A stretch of 64,000 bases of DNA from Kaistia geumhonensis (GTDB taxonomy: Bacteria; Pseudomonadota; Alphaproteobacteria; Rhizobiales; Kaistiaceae): positions 1,364,001-1,428,000 of the forward strand of contig NZ_JAUSWJ010000001.1 of the NCBI RefSeq assembly GCF_030815145.1, in the 5' to 3' direction. The first letter of the stretch is position 1. Every line of letters begins with the position of its first letter. Below the pieces are notes generated by a model, which ran no database searches, was not told the DNA's origin, and saw only the letters and a program-made list of their open reading frames with translations. Position numbers and translations under genes: made by a program. Below, one piece after another: positions 41,498-51,160 of this stretch.

Positions 41498-42343
41498 TCA
41501 GGGGATCGTCTGTCCCTCGGCGACCGACGCCCGGCGCGGAGGGTGGCCGAGAAGAGCACGGCCCCAGTCAGGCAGCGCGACGCCGCGCGCCACGAGCCTT
41601 GCCGAAGCGAGGACGACGAGGACGTACAGTGCCGAGGCGACGAGGATCGCGGCGCCGGCCGCGGCGGCTGGCAGCAGAAGGTCCAGCACCAGCCCCGCGA
41701 GCGGCAGTGCCTGCATCGCATGGGTACCGAGGAAATGCGGGATCCGCCGATCCGCGACCGACAGCGACCAGCCGGTCAGCGGCATGCGCATCTCGTCGGC
41801 GGGCGGCTTTCCGACATGGCGCGACAGCGCGGCGCCGATCGGAAAGGCGGTGAGGAAGGTCAAGACCGTGCCGCCGACGAGCCCGATGACGGTCCCCATC
41901 CATGTCGCGGGCCCGAGGGCTGGCGCGCCTCCGACGACGACGGCGAGACCGACGGCGCCCGCCGCCAGCGTGATCACGACGGCGCCGAACGCCATGCCGG
42001 CATAGAGCGCCGCGGCGAGGCGGGTCGCAACGTTGAAATGCGAGCGCTCGCCCCGCGCGGCGCGGAAGACGATGTAGGCCATCTCATAGAGCGTGGCCGC
42101 TGCCGCGGCGGAGGCGACGATGGTCAGCGGCAGGCTGCCGGACACCGCGGGCGCAAGCGCCGCCGTGACGAGCGCCAGCGTCAGGAAGTGGATGGCCAGC
42201 GAGATCGAGAACTTGATCGGCTTCGCCCAGACATTGCCGCCGTCCAGCCGTCGGCGGTCGAGGAAGGGCAGTGGTATCAGGAGAGCGGCGAGGACCGCCA
42301 TGGAGGTGGCCAGCAGCCACCAGATTGCGAGCGCGTCGATCAT
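41498..42343 (-). CDS. Uncharacterised polytopic membrane protein
   Basis: The 281-residue protein has about seven or eight transmembrane helices and short loops. Conserved-looking polar spots inside the membrane part are NVWAKPIKFSISLAIH near residue 36 (with a KPxKFxxSxxxH pattern) and FNVATRLAAALYAG near residue 102. The PHFLGTHAMQALPLAG segment near residue 204 has two histidines. I do not recognise the family. The ATG at 42343 follows GGAGG and replaces a longer frame that starts inside the operator region. It is divergent from an SDR-tetR pair with shared palindromes, so it is likely the regulated partner of that TetR protein. Confidence 0.75.
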   Translation of the reverse strand: MIDALAIWWLLATSMAVLAALLIPLPFLDRRRLDGGNVWAKPIKFSISLAIHFLTLALVTAALAPAVSGSLPLTIVASAAAAATLYEMAYIVFRAARGERSHFNVATRLAAALYAGMAFGAVVITLAAGAVGLAVVVGGAPALGPATWMGTVIGLVGGTVLTFLTAFPIGAALSRHVGKPPADEMRMPLTGWSLSVADRRIPHFLGTHAMQALPLAGLVLDLLLPAAAAGAAILVASALYVLVVLASARLVARGVALPDWGRALLGHPPRRASVAEGQTIP

Positions 42344-42363
42344 GCCTGAGCCTCCGAGACCGA

Positions 42364-42378
42364 GTAGACAGTGTCTAC
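42364..42378. promoter_or_regulatory. TetR-type operator 1
   Basis: GTAGACA-G-TGTCTAC is a perfect 15-bp palindrome. Its centre is 23 bp from the centre of the second copy. Confidence 0.78.
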
Positions 42379-42385
42379 ATTGCGG

Positions 42386-42402
42386 TGTAGACACTGTCTA
42401 CA
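42386..42402. promoter_or_regulatory. TetR-type operator 2
   Basis: TGTAGACA-C-TGTCTACA is a perfect 17-bp palindrome that ends 21 bp before the SDR start. It shares the same half-site with the neighbouring palindrome. Binding by the TetR protein encoded at 43230 is inferred. Confidence 0.8.
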
Positions 42403-42423
42403 TCCCAAGCGGAGCGAAATCCG

Positions 42424-43233
42424 ATGTCTCATCCTGCGGAAGCCTTCCTGCGACTCTACGGCCCGGCCGCGCTCGTGACCGGCGCCAGCAACGGCATCGG
42501 CCGTGCTATCGCCTCCGCCCTCGCTTCATACGGTCTCGACCTCGTGATGGTTGCGCGGAACGAGACGGCGCTCGGCGAACTCGCCGACGACCTCGCCGCC
42601 CGGCACGGCATCGCCGTGACCGTCATCGCGGCCGATCTCTCCGCGCCCGGCGCGGCAGGCGCGATCCTCGGCCATCCGTCCGTCGACCGGGTCGGCCTTC
42701 TCGTGGCCGCAGCCGGCTTCGGATCGGCGGGGCGCTTCGACACGCTGCCGCTCGCCGACGAGCTCGCGATGGTCGACGTCAACTGCCGCGCCGTGGTCGC
42801 GCTCGCGCATGGCATGGCGCCGCGTCTGGTCGCGCGCGGACAAGGCGGCATGATTATCTTCGCGTCCCTGGTCGGATGGCAGGGCGCGCCTTTCGCCGCG
42901 ACCTATGCCGCGACCAAGGCGTTCGTGCAGTCCTTCGGCGAGGCGCTCCATCGCGAACTGCGGCCGGCGGGCGTCGATGTGCTCGTCGCCGCCCCCGGCC
43001 CCGTCGCCACGGGGTTCGGCAACCGGGCCGGCATGGCGCTCACCATGACGGATACGGCCGACATCGTCGCGGCCGATATCCTCCGCGCGCTCGGGAAACG
43101 CGGTCAGGTGACACCCGGCCGTGTCGGACGGCTGTTGACGATGGCGCTCTGGCCTTTGCCGCGGACGCTTCGGGTCGGCATCATGGGCCGTATCATGAAG
43201 GGCATGGTTCAAGGCAAGGCAGGCATTCCGTGA
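42424..43233 (+). CDS. SDR-family oxidoreductase
   Basis: The 269-residue protein is a short-chain dehydrogenase of the DltE/lipid-type group. It has TGASNGIGRA near residue 20, MVARNETALGEL after the second strand (which favours NADP), a catalytic serine in FASLVGWQ and the YAATK motif near residue 160. The C-terminal part is basic and hydrophobic (MGRIMKGMVQGKAG), which may associate with membranes. Its stop overlaps the tetR start by 4 bp (GTGA). A substrate cannot be named. Confidence 0.9.
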   Translation: MSHPAEAFLRLYGPAALVTGASNGIGRAIASALASYGLDLVMVARNETALGELADDLAARHGIAVTVIAADLSAPGAAGAILGHPSVDRVGLLVAAAGFGSAGRFDTLPLADELAMVDVNCRAVVALAHGMAPRLVARGQGGMIIFASLVGWQGAPFAATYAATKAFVQSFGEALHRELRPAGVDVLVAAPGPVATGFGNRAGMALTMTDTADIVAADILRALGKRGQVTPGRVGRLLTMALWPLPRTLRVGIMGRIMKGMVQGKAGIP

Positions 43234-43835
43234 CCGTCGCGGCGGTCCGCTCGACGACGCTGAGGGATGCATGCGTCACCGAAGCACTCGCGATCATTGC
43301 CGATGAGGGCCTCGAGCATCTCAGCCTGCGGGAGGTCGCGCGCCGGCTCGGCGTGTCGCATGGCGCGCCGTATCGCCATTTCGAGAGCCGCGATCATCTG
43401 CTGGCGGCGGTGGTCGCGCGTTGCTACGACGCCTTCGCCCGCCATCTCGACGCGCGGCCCGAGGGCGGCGACGCCGATGCCGATCTCTGGTCCATGGGCG
43501 TCGCCTATCTCGACTATGCGCTGCGCGAGCCGCTCAGCTACCAGTTGATGTTCTCGACGCGCCTGCCGCCGCCCGAGGACCATCCGGCGATGCTGGCGAG
43601 CGCGGACCATGCCTTCGGCCTGCTCAGGAGCGCGCTGCGCCGACGCGCGCCTTCGCGGAGCGAGGCGGAGATCGACGCGGACGCGCTGTTCGTCTGGTCG
43701 AGCCTGCACGGCCTCGCCGGAACGCTGAAATCCGACATCGTCGGAGGCCTCGCCCTGGCGCCCGAGACGATCGGCGACGCCGGCGCGCACATGTTGCGGC
43801 GGATCGGCGAGGCGCTCGGCCCCGCCGAAACCTGA
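43230..43835 (+). CDS. TetR/AcrR-family transcriptional regulator
   Basis: The 201-residue protein has an N-terminal helix-turn-helix ([19 protein letters not shown] near residue 31-49) and a helical ligand domain with a [13 protein letters not shown] segment near residue 158, typical of the WHG-domain TetR group. The GTG start overlaps the upstream SDR stop. The tandem palindromes at 42364-42402 are the obvious binding sites, so it probably represses both its own operon and the divergent membrane-protein gene. Confidence 0.92.
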   Translation: MTVAAVRSTTLRDACVTEALAIIADEGLEHLSLREVARRLGVSHGAPYRHFESRDHLLAAVVARCYDAFARHLDARPEGGDADADLWSMGVAYLDYALREPLSYQLMFSTRLPPPEDHPAMLASADHAFGLLRSALRRRAPSRSEAEIDADALFVWSSLHGLAGTLKSDIVGGLALAPETIGDAGAHMLRRIGEALGPAET

Positions 43836-43980
43836 TGGCGCGACGACCGAAAGGCGCCTGCGCCCGGCGAATGGCGGCCGTTCATTGCACGGTGTGCGAG
43901 GAACCCGCCTCGGCGAGGCTGCGTTGCGACTTCCGACGCGCTCGTGTAACCGTGTCGAACGCAAACCATATCGGCTCGCA

Positions 43981-45903
43981 ATGACCGGCAAGCTCGACAC
44001 GCCTCTTCTCGACAGCGTCGCCACTCCTCACGACCTGCGCAAGCTCCCCGAGACCGCCCTGGCCCAGCTCGCCGACGAGTTGCGCGCCGAGACGATCAAT
44101 GCCGTCTCGGTGACAGGCGGCCATCTCGGCGCCGGGCTCGGCGTGGTCGAGCTGACCGTCGCGCTGCACTACGTCTTCGATACGCCCAACGACCGCATCG
44201 TCTGGGATGTCGGACACCAGGCCTATCCGCACAAGATCCTGACCGGCCGGCGCAAGCGCATCCGCACCCTGCGCCAGGGCGGCGGCCTTTCCGGCTTCAC
44301 GCGCCGCGCCGAAAGCCCCTACGACCCCTTCGGCGCCGCCCATTCCTCGACCTCGATTTCGGCCGGCCTTGGCATGGCGGTGGCGCGCGATCTTGCGCAG
44401 CGCGACAATGCCGTCGTCTGCGTGATCGGCGACGGCGCGATGTCGGCCGGCATGGCCTATGAGGCGATGAACAATGCCGGCGCGCTGCGCTCGCGCCTGA
44501 TCGTCATCCTCAACGACAACGACATGTCGATCGCCCCGCCGGTCGGGGCCATGTCGGCCTATCTCGCCCGCCTCGTCTCCGGCCGTGCCTATCGGTCGAT
44601 CCGCGAGGCCGCCAAGCAGCTCGCGAGCCACCTGCCCCGCTTCTTCCACGACAAGGCCAAGCGCACCGAGGAATATGCGCGCGGCTTCTGGACCGGCGGA
44701 ACGCTGTTCGAGGAGCTCGGCTTCTACTATGTCGGCCCGATCGACGGGCACAATCTCGACCATCTGCTGCCCGTCTTGCGCAATCTGCGCGACGCGCCGG
44801 ACGGACCGATCCTGCTGCATGTCGTCACGCAGAAGGGCAAGGGCTACGCCCCGGCCGAGGCTGCGCCCGACAAGTATCACGGCGTCAACCGCTTCGACGT
44901 GATCACCGGCAAGCAGGCCAAGGCGACGCCGAATGCGCCGAGCTATACCCGCGTCTTCGCCGAGAGCCTCGTCAAGGAAGCCGAGCGCGACGACAAGGTG
45001 GTGGCGATCACCGCGGCCATGCCCTCCGGCACCGGTCTCGACCTGTTCGGACAGGCGTTCCCGACCCGCACCTTCGATGTCGGCATCGCCGAGCAGCATG
45101 CCGTGACATTCGCGGCCGGCCTCGCCGCCGAAGGCTACAAGCCGTTCTGCGCGATCTACTCGACCTTCCTGCAGCGCGGCTATGACCAGGTCGTGCACGA
45201 CGTCGCCATCCAGAAGCTGCCGGTCCGCTTCGCCATCGACCGTGCCGGCTATGTCGGTGCCGACGGCCCGACGCATGCCGGCTCGTTCGACACGACGTTC
45301 CTCGCCAGCCTTCCCGGCATGGTGGTCATGGCGCCGGCCGACGAGGCCGAACTCGTGCACATGATCGCCACGGCCGTCGCCATCGACGACGCGCCCTCCT
45401 CCTTCCGCTATCCGCGCGGCGAAGGCGTCGGCATCGAGCTGCCGCAGCGCGGCGAGGTTCTGCCGATCGGCCGCGGCCGCGTGCTGCGCGAGGGCTCCAA
45501 GGTCGCCATCCTCTCCTTCGGAACGCGGCTCGCCGACGCGCTGAAGGCGGCCGAGGAACTCGAGACCTATGGCCTGCCGGCCACCGTCGCCGACGCCCGA
45601 TTCGCGAAGCCCCTCGACCGCGACCTCATTCTCAACCTCGCGCGCAACCACGAGGTCATGATCACGATCGAGGAAGGCGCCATCGGCGGCTTCGGCAGTC
45701 AGGTGCTGGCGCTGCTGGCCGGGGCCGGCGCGCTCGATCGCGGCCTGCGCATCCGCACGCTGACCATGCCCGATGCCTTCATCGAGCAGGACAAGCCCGA
45801 GTTGCTCATCGCCAACAGCGGCCTCGATTCACGCGGCATCGTCGCCACGGTCTTCGAGGCGCTGGGCCGCGAGAGCGAGGCCGCCGCGATCCGCCGCGCC
45901 TGA
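43981..45903 (+). CDS. dxs: 1-deoxy-D-xylulose-5-phosphate synthase
   Basis: The 640-residue thiamin-diphosphate enzyme makes DXP from pyruvate and glyceraldehyde-3-phosphate, the first step of the MEP isoprenoid pathway. Landmarks are [18 protein letters not shown] (residues 47-64), [15 protein letters not shown] near residue 76, the TPP-binding [16 protein letters not shown] near residue 151, and [15 protein letters not shown] with the catalytic glutamate near residue 368. The start ATG at 43981 gives the standard N-terminus; no strong ribosome site is visible. It stands alone here and not beside tlyA (56057) or exonuclease VII genes. Confidence 0.96.
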   Translation: MTGKLDTPLLDSVATPHDLRKLPETALAQLADELRAETINAVSVTGGHLGAGLGVVELTVALHYVFDTPNDRIVWDVGHQAYPHKILTGRRKRIRTLRQGGGLSGFTRRAESPYDPFGAAHSSTSISAGLGMAVARDLAQRDNAVVCVIGDGAMSAGMAYEAMNNAGALRSRLIVILNDNDMSIAPPVGAMSAYLARLVSGRAYRSIREAAKQLASHLPRFFHDKAKRTEEYARGFWTGGTLFEELGFYYVGPIDGHNLDHLLPVLRNLRDAPDGPILLHVVTQKGKGYAPAEAAPDKYHGVNRFDVITGKQAKATPNAPSYTRVFAESLVKEAERDDKVVAITAAMPSGTGLDLFGQAFPTRTFDVGIAEQHAVTFAAGLAAEGYKPFCAIYSTFLQRGYDQVVHDVAIQKLPVRFAIDRAGYVGADGPTHAGSFDTTFLASLPGMVVMAPADEAELVHMIATAVAIDDAPSSFRYPRGEGVGIELPQRGEVLPIGRGRVLREGSKVAILSFGTRLADALKAAEELETYGLPATVADARFAKPLDRDLILNLARNHEVMITIEEGAIGGFGSQVLALLAGAGALDRGLRIRTLTMPDAFIEQDKPELLIANSGLDSRGIVATVFEALGRESEAAAIRRA

Positions 45904-45992
45904 TTTCCGGCGCAAGCCCCGGAAGCGGTTGCGAGACCACTTCTCCGCCTCGCCGCGATCCGCTACGTCCTTGTAGGACAAGCGGAGGAATC

Positions 45993-46367
45993 ATGACACT
46001 TGCAGCAACCCTGATCGCCGTCGGGCGGATCGTGCTCGGCCTGTTCTTCGTGATCGCCGGCATCAGGAACCTGATCGGCTTCTCGAAGAATCCCACTCCC
46101 GAAACCAATTACGGATGGAAGCTGCCGGCGCCGCTGGTGCTCGTCGGCTTCGCGATGCAGCTTGTCGGCGGCCTCTCCGTGATGCTCGGCATCATGCCGG
46201 CCTATGGCGCCGCCCTCCTGATCGTCTTCCTGATCGGCGCGACGTCGCTCTTCCACAACCTGTTCCTGTTCACGGGCGAGGCGCGGGCGCCGCATCTCTA
46301 TTTCACGCTCGTGAACTGCGCGCTCGCCGGCTACTGCCTGATGGTGATCGGGCTCTCGATCATCTGA
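45993..46367 (+). CDS. DoxX-family membrane protein
   Basis: The 124-residue protein has four transmembrane helices. It shows the DoxX opening RIVLGLFFVIAGIRNLIGF near residue 9 and the ALVLVGFAMQLVGGLSVMLG-type second helix. DoxX proteins are small inner-membrane proteins linked to terminal oxidases or thiol stress, with no defined activity. The ATG follows GCGGAGGA. Confidence 0.88.
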   Translation: MTLAATLIAVGRIVLGLFFVIAGIRNLIGFSKNPTPETNYGWKLPAPLVLVGFAMQLVGGLSVMLGIMPAYGAALLIVFLIGATSLFHNLFLFTGEARAPHLYFTLVNCALAGYCLMVIGLSII

Positions 46368-46433
46368 CAGGCGCCGCCCGCAATCGGCGGATCGTGATTT
46401 GGCGGATCCGCCGGCGGCGGCTATGGGAGGCGC

Positions 46434-47045
46434 ATGACACGAAAGCCCATCCCCGCCCGCCGGCCGATCCAGGTGATCCGGCTCGTCCTGTGGCTGCTCG
46501 TCGCCGTCGCGATCGCCGGCACGCTGGCGCTCGTCTTTCTCGCTCCGGGCAAGAAGATGACGGCAAGCGCGATCGGCGGGCCGTTCAGCCTCGTCGACCA
46601 GAACGGCACGACCGTCACCGAGGCGGCCCTCAAGGGCCATCCCTCGCTGATGTTTTTCGGCTATACCTTCTGTCCGGATGTGTGCCCGACGACGCTCCTG
46701 TCGGCGTCGAACTGGCTGAAGGCGCTCGGGCCGGATGGTGACCGGCTCAAGGTCTATTTCGTGACCGTCGATCCGGAGCGCGACACGGTCCCGCAGATGA
46801 AGGCCTATCTGCAGGCCTTCGATCCGCGCATCGTGGGGCTCACGGGCGCGCGCGACGCGGTCGACCCGATGCTGAAGGAATTCCGCGTCTATTCGAAGAA
46901 GTCCGGCGAGGGCGACGACTACGCCATGGACCATAGCGCCGCCGTCTACATGCTGGACGGCAACGGCGATTTCGTCGGCACGGTCGACTATCAGGAAGAC
47001 GAGAAGACGGCGATGGAGAAGATCCGCCGCCTGCTGAAGGGCTGA
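46434..47045 (+). CDS. SCO-family protein (copper chaperone for cytochrome oxidase)
   Basis: The 203-residue protein has one N-terminal transmembrane helix at about residues 14-37 and a thioredoxin-like domain outside. The copper ligands are CPDVC near residue 83 and the distal histidine in YAMDHSAAVYML near residue 169. SCO1/SenC proteins insert copper into the CuA site of cytochrome c oxidase. The ATG follows GGGAGG. It is probably transcribed with the DoxX gene 66 bp upstream. Confidence 0.93.
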   Translation: MTRKPIPARRPIQVIRLVLWLLVAVAIAGTLALVFLAPGKKMTASAIGGPFSLVDQNGTTVTEAALKGHPSLMFFGYTFCPDVCPTTLLSASNWLKALGPDGDRLKVYFVTVDPERDTVPQMKAYLQAFDPRIVGLTGARDAVDPMLKEFRVYSKKSGEGDDYAMDHSAAVYMLDGNGDFVGTVDYQEDEKTAMEKIRRLLKG

Positions 47046-47059
47046 CGCCGCACTTCGCC

Positions 47060-47635
47060 TCAGTCGCGCGCGATGATCTCGCGGCCGTCGACGCGGCCGG
47101 CATCGGCCATGGTGCCCATCTTGCGGCGCTTCAGGAAGCGGGGACGGCGGCGCTTGACGGTGGCCAGCGCGCGACGGCTTCGCGGCGCGGAGGCCGGGCC
47201 GGAGATCGGGCCGGGCGCCGCCTCGCGGACTGAGCCGTCATGATCGACGATCAGCAGCGGCAGGCCGAGTGCCTTGCCCCAGGCCTGCCAGTCCGCCGCG
47301 ACGTCCTCGGCATCGCCGAGATCCTCGACGGAGGCCAGCGGCAGCGACATGGCGCTGTCGGCATGCATCAGCTCGATTTCGGTGCGCAGCGCCTCGGTGG
47401 CCGGATCGACCGTCATGCGCACGGCGACGCCGCGGAACATGCGGATCGGGCAGGCGAGCGTCGCCTCGACACCGCCGATCGGGCGGCGGACGACGACGCG
47501 GTCACGGTCGAGCCAGACGGCGGCGACGCCGGCGGAAGGGGCGGTCAGACGGGCGGAATAGCGCACCGGAAGGGAGAACGGATCGAGCCGGAGATCGCGG
47601 AGCGTCGCGTTCGTGTTGGCGGCCTGACGGACCAT
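47060..47635 (-). CDS. DUF6101 family protein
   Basis: The 191-residue protein has an N-terminal PilZ-like beta-rich part (RYSARLTAP, VWLDRDRVVVRRPIGGVEA) and a basic C-terminal tail RRRPRFLKRRKMG ending REIIARD. This ending is the family hallmark in Hyphomicrobiales. No function is known. It is convergent with the SCO gene across 14 bp. Confidence 0.8.
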   Translation of the reverse strand: MVRQAANTNATLRDLRLDPFSLPVRYSARLTAPSAGVAAVWLDRDRVVVRRPIGGVEATLACPIRMFRGVAVRMTVDPATEALRTEIELMHADSAMSLPLASVEDLGDAEDVAADWQAWGKALGLPLLIVDHDGSVREAAPGPISGPASAPRSRRALATVKRRRPRFLKRRKMGTMADAGRVDGREIIARD

Positions 47636-47837
47636 TCTTGCCTCGCTTCAACTGGTTAACAAGGTCTGAAGCGATGGTCCCGCCGAAGAGGTCCACCGCC
47701 TCGCTTGCAGGGAGAATGGCACAGGCAGGGCCGGTTCCGGCTTAAGGAACGTGGTTAATATCCTCCGCTTTGTCCGAGGGTTAGCAGGGGGTGACCGGAC
47801 AAGGTTGACGGCCGGTAACCCCTCGGCCGGCCGACCG

Positions 47838-48548
47838 TCAGCGCACGAAGGTGTTCCTCACCCGGCGCGAGCGCAGCACATAGGCAGCCCAGACGAAGCT
47901 GACGCCGAGTTCGATCGCCATCGGCAGCAGCACGGCGCGTGTCGCGAGGCGGGCCGGGTCCATGCCGAGGACGGCGATGGCGAGCAGCGGCTCGATGCGG
48001 CCGATCAGGAAGAAGGCGACGATCGCGACAAGGAAGAGCGGTTTGAAGTAGCGGCTGCGCAGGACCATCATGACGATGACGCCGAGTTGCAGCAACAGCG
48101 CCACGCCATAGAGCCCTAGATCGGCCGTCACCAGTCCCGGATGATCGTCCCAGAGCTCCGTGCCGACGAGGCCGGCCATGCGCGTCAGCGTGTCGACCAT
48201 GCGGGCCGTGACGATCAACTGGCCCAGGGCGAGCAGCCACAGCCAGCCACCGAAACCCGTGGGGCCGCGCGCGGCATCGAGGGCCTTGGCCTTCCGCTTG
48301 CCGTCGACGGCGCGCCGTTTCGCTGCCGGCTTCGCCTTCGCGGCGGCGTCCCGGGGCTTCGCCTTCGGTCGGCCGGCCCCGCTCGCGGAAGCCGGGACGC
48401 GGCGCGGCGGCTTTTTTGGTTCGGCCGGCGGCGCGCTGTCGAAGGGAAGTTCGCCCTGCCCTTCCCCGCTCGACGGCGGCGGGCGGCGGCCGGCGCCGCC
48501 GCTACTCTTTCTCGGCGCCTTGGTCATGCTTCTCGGCGCCTTGGTCAT
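47838..48548 (-). CDS. Membrane protein with basic low-complexity N-terminus (DUF2569-like)
   Basis: The 236-residue protein has an N-terminal 85 residues rich in Lys, Ala and Pro and then four transmembrane helices beginning at GFGGWLWLLALGQLIVTAR (near residue 93), a layout like DUF2569 proteins. The first 14 residues are a perfect doubling (MTKAPRS, MTKAPRK), caused by a 21-bp tandem repeat in the DNA. The second copy also supplies an alternative ATG at 48527. Ribosome sites for both are weak. The function is unknown. Confidence 0.72.
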   Translation of the reverse strand: MTKAPRSMTKAPRKSSGGAGRRPPPSSGEGQGELPFDSAPPAEPKKPPRRVPASASGAGRPKAKPRDAAAKAKPAAKRRAVDGKRKAKALDAARGPTGFGGWLWLLALGQLIVTARMVDTLTRMAGLVGTELWDDHPGLVTADLGLYGVALLLQLGVIVMMVLRSRYFKPLFLVAIVAFFLIGRIEPLLAIAVLGMDPARLATRAVLLPMAIELGVSFVWAAYVLRSRRVRNTFVR

Positions 48549-48550
48549 GC
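48509..48550. repeat. Two exact tandem copies of a 21-bp unit
   Basis: The unit TTCTCGGCGCCTTGGTCATG plus C occurs at 48509-48529 and 48530-48550 without mismatch. It duplicates seven codons including the start codon of the leftward gene. Confidence 0.95.
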
Positions 48551-48701
48551 CGTCGCAGCCGCTCCGGGAGAAGCAGCGCGCAGGGCGGCAGATGCGAAGG
48601 ACACTTCCATCGGCGCGCTCATGGTCCGCAATTGTAGGATGGCGCCAACATAGCGCCGCGGCCGCCGCGCGGCGATGCGCATGCCGTCGCAGCCCTGCCG
48701 G

Positions 48702-50123
48702 TCAGAGCATCTTGCCGGGATTGAGGATGCCATTCGGATCGAGCGCGGCCTTGATCGACCGCATCATGTCCATGGCGACCGGGCCCTTCACGCCGGGGAG
48801 CAGATCGCGCTTCAGCCGGCCGATGCCGTGCTCGGCCGAGATGGAGCCGTGATAGCGCGCGACGATGCCGTGCACGAGCGCGTTCATCTCCTCCCAGCGC
48901 GCCAGATAGGCGGCCTTGTCGGCGCCGACCGGCTGCGAGACGTTGAAATGGATATTGCCGTCGCCGAGATGGCCGAAAGGGACGGGGCGGCAGCCGGGCA
49001 CCATCGCCTCCACCGCCGCGATCGCCTCGTCCAGAAAGGCGGGAACGCGGGCGACCGGCACCGAGATGTCATGCTTGATCGAGCCGCCTTCGGGCTTCTG
49101 CGCCTCGGACATGCCGTGGCGGAGATGCCAGAAGGCCTGCCGATCGGCCAGCGATTGCGCCAGCGCGGCATCGGCGACCGTGCCGGCCTCGAAGGCCGTG
49201 CCGAGCACGTCTTCCAGCGTCGCACTCGCCGCCTCGTCGGAATGGCCGGAGCCGATCTCGATCAGCACATACCAGGGTGACGGCGCCGCGAGCGGATCGC
49301 GCGTTCCCGGCAGATGGCCGAGAACGAAGTCGAGCCCGATTCGCGGCATGAGCTCGAAGCCGGAGAGATCATGGCCGGCCCGCTCACGCGCAAGCTGGAA
49401 CAGCGCCAGCGCCGCAGCAGGGCTTTCGACAGCCACGAAGGCGACCGCCTGGCCCTTCGGCCGCGGAAAGAGCTTCAGGACCGCGGCCGTGATGACCCCC
49501 AGCGTGCCCTCGCCACCGATGAATAGCTGCTTCAGGTCGTAGCCGGTATTGTCCTTCCTGAGTGCGTTGAGCCCCTCCCAGACACGGCCGTCGGCGAGAA
49601 CGACCTCGAGCCCCAGCACCAGGTCGCGGGTGTTGCCATAGGCGAGCACGGCCGTGCCACCGGCATTCGACGAGATGTTGCCGCCGATGCGGCAGGAACC
49701 CTCGGCGCCGAGCGACAGCGGGAAAAGCCGGTCAGCCGCCTCGGCCGCCGCCTGGACATCGGCGAGCACGGCGCCGGCCTCGACGGTCATCGTGTAGCCC
49801 TCGGCATCGACGGCGCGGATGCGCGTCATGCGGTCGAGCGAGAGCACCACTTCTGTGCCGCTCTGGTCGGGCACCTGCGCCCCGACGAGCCCGGTATTGC
49901 CGCCCTGCGGCACGATGGACGTCCGCGTCTCGTTGGCGAGCGCCAGGATCGCCGCGACCTCGGCCGTGCTGCCCGGGCGCAGCACCAGCGGCGTTTGCCC
50001 CGGGAATCGGTCTCGCCATTCGATGCGATAGGGCAGCGTGTCGTCGTCGCGGGTGAGGGCATGGGCCGGGCCGACGATGGCGGCGAAGCGGGCGACGAGA
50101 TCGGGGGAAGGAGCGTTGGTCAT
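48702..50123 (-). CDS. FAD-binding oxidase/dehydrogenase (GlcD / D-2-hydroxyacid type)
   Basis: The 473-residue protein is a VAO-type flavoenzyme. Landmarks are PQGGNTGLVGAQ near residue 72 (FAD pyrophosphate loop), RIGGNISSNAGG near residue 146, IGGEGTLGVIT near residue 202, and the C-terminal FGHLGDGNIHFN and SAEHGIG motifs that contain the metal-binding histidines. This group includes D-2-hydroxyglutarate and D-lactate dehydrogenases. The gene stands alone. The substrate is best guessed as a D-2-hydroxy acid. Confidence 0.92.
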   Translation of the reverse strand: MTNAPSPDLVARFAAIVGPAHALTRDDDTLPYRIEWRDRFPGQTPLVLRPGSTAEVAAILALANETRTSIVPQGGNTGLVGAQVPDQSGTEVVLSLDRMTRIRAVDAEGYTMTVEAGAVLADVQAAAEAADRLFPLSLGAEGSCRIGGNISSNAGGTAVLAYGNTRDLVLGLEVVLADGRVWEGLNALRKDNTGYDLKQLFIGGEGTLGVITAAVLKLFPRPKGQAVAFVAVESPAAALALFQLARERAGHDLSGFELMPRIGLDFVLGHLPGTRDPLAAPSPWYVLIEIGSGHSDEAASATLEDVLGTAFEAGTVADAALAQSLADRQAFWHLRHGMSEAQKPEGGSIKHDISVPVARVPAFLDEAIAAVEAMVPGCRPVPFGHLGDGNIHFNVSQPVGADKAAYLARWEEMNALVHGIVARYHGSISAEHGIGRLKRDLLPGVKGPVAMDMMRSIKAALDPNGILNPGKML

Positions 50124-50321
50124 GGCCGGGGAAGCGCTGGGGAAGGGTCGGCGGCGAACCTAGCCTCCCCTCGCCCGCGCGTCATCCCGCATTCGCGCTC
50201 TCGCGGCTTCGCAAACGGCTTTCGCCAACTGTGATGGGATCGCAGGCGGCGTCGCTTGAAGGCGAAAAACGCCTGTGCGATAGGAGGCGCGCGTCCTTAA
50301 GGCCAAGAAGAGAGACAGCGC

Positions 50322-51140
50322 ATGCATTCAGCCGGTGGATTGATGAAGGGCAAACGCGGTCTCCTGATGGGCGTCGCCAACAATCGGTCGATCGCCTGGG
50401 GCATCGCCCAGGCCTGCCACCAGCATGGCGCCGAGCTCGCCTTCACCTATCAGGGCGACGCCCTCAAGAAGCGCGTGGAGCCGCTGGCCGCCGAGGTCGG
50501 TGGTATCGTGGTCGGCCATTGCGACGTCACGGACGGCGCCTCGATCGATGCCGTCTTCGCCGAGGTGGAGCGCGTCTGGGGCGGCCTCGACTTCGTCGTG
50601 CATGCGATCGGCTTCTCCGACAAGGACGAGCTGACCGGCCGCTATGTCGATACCAGCGAAGCCAATTTCTCCAAGACGATGCTGATTTCGGTCTATTCGC
50701 TGACCGCGGTCACGCAGCGCGCCGAGAAGCTGATGACCAATGGCGGCTCGATACTGACGCTGACCTATTACGGCGCCGAGAAGGTTATGCCGAACTACAA
50801 CGTCATGGGCGTCGCCAAGGCGGCACTCGAGGCGAGCGTCAAATATCTCGCGGTCGATCTCGGCCCGAAGAACATCCGCGTCAACGCGATCTCGGCCGGC
50901 CCGATCAAGACGCTGGCCGCCTCGGGCATCGGCGACTTCCGCTACATCCTGAAGTGGAACGAATACAACGCGCCCCTGCGCCGCACGGTCACGACCGAAG
51001 AGGTGGGCGATTCGGGCGTCTATTTCCTGTCCGATCTCTCGCGCGCGGTGACCGGAGAGGTCCACCATGTCGATTCCGGCTACCACGTCGTCGGCATGAA
51101 GGCCGTCGACGCGCCGGACATTTCCGTCATCAAGGACTGA
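50322..51140 (+). CDS. fabI: Enoyl-[acyl-carrier-protein] reductase (NADH)
   Basis: The 272-residue protein is a FabI-type SDR that completes each cycle of fatty acid elongation. Characteristic text is MKGKRGLLMGVANNRSIAWGIA near the N-terminus (landmark residues 8-29), DVTDGASIDAVF near residue 68, SLTAVTQRAEK, a YYGAEKVMPNYNVMGVAKAALEA region with the catalytic Y-x6-Y-x-x-x-x-x-x-K spacing, and SAGPIKTLAASGIGDF. An alternative start at 50343 omits seven residues. It precedes a histidine phosphatase gene by 20 bp, an arrangement also seen in relatives. Confidence 0.96.
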   Translation: MHSAGGLMKGKRGLLMGVANNRSIAWGIAQACHQHGAELAFTYQGDALKKRVEPLAAEVGGIVVGHCDVTDGASIDAVFAEVERVWGGLDFVVHAIGFSDKDELTGRYVDTSEANFSKTMLISVYSLTAVTQRAEKLMTNGGSILTLTYYGAEKVMPNYNVMGVAKAALEASVKYLAVDLGPKNIRVNAISAGPIKTLAASGIGDFRYILKWNEYNAPLRRTVTTEEVGDSGVYFLSDLSRAVTGEVHHVDSGYHVVGMKAVDAPDISVIKD

Positions 51141-51160
51141 ACCGCCGTCCGGGGCTGGCT

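Noticed and set aside
46401-46412. Perfect palindrome GGCGGATCCGCC before the SCO gene
   Set aside because: Short GC-rich palindromes of this size are expected by chance in this DNA and no related copy is present.
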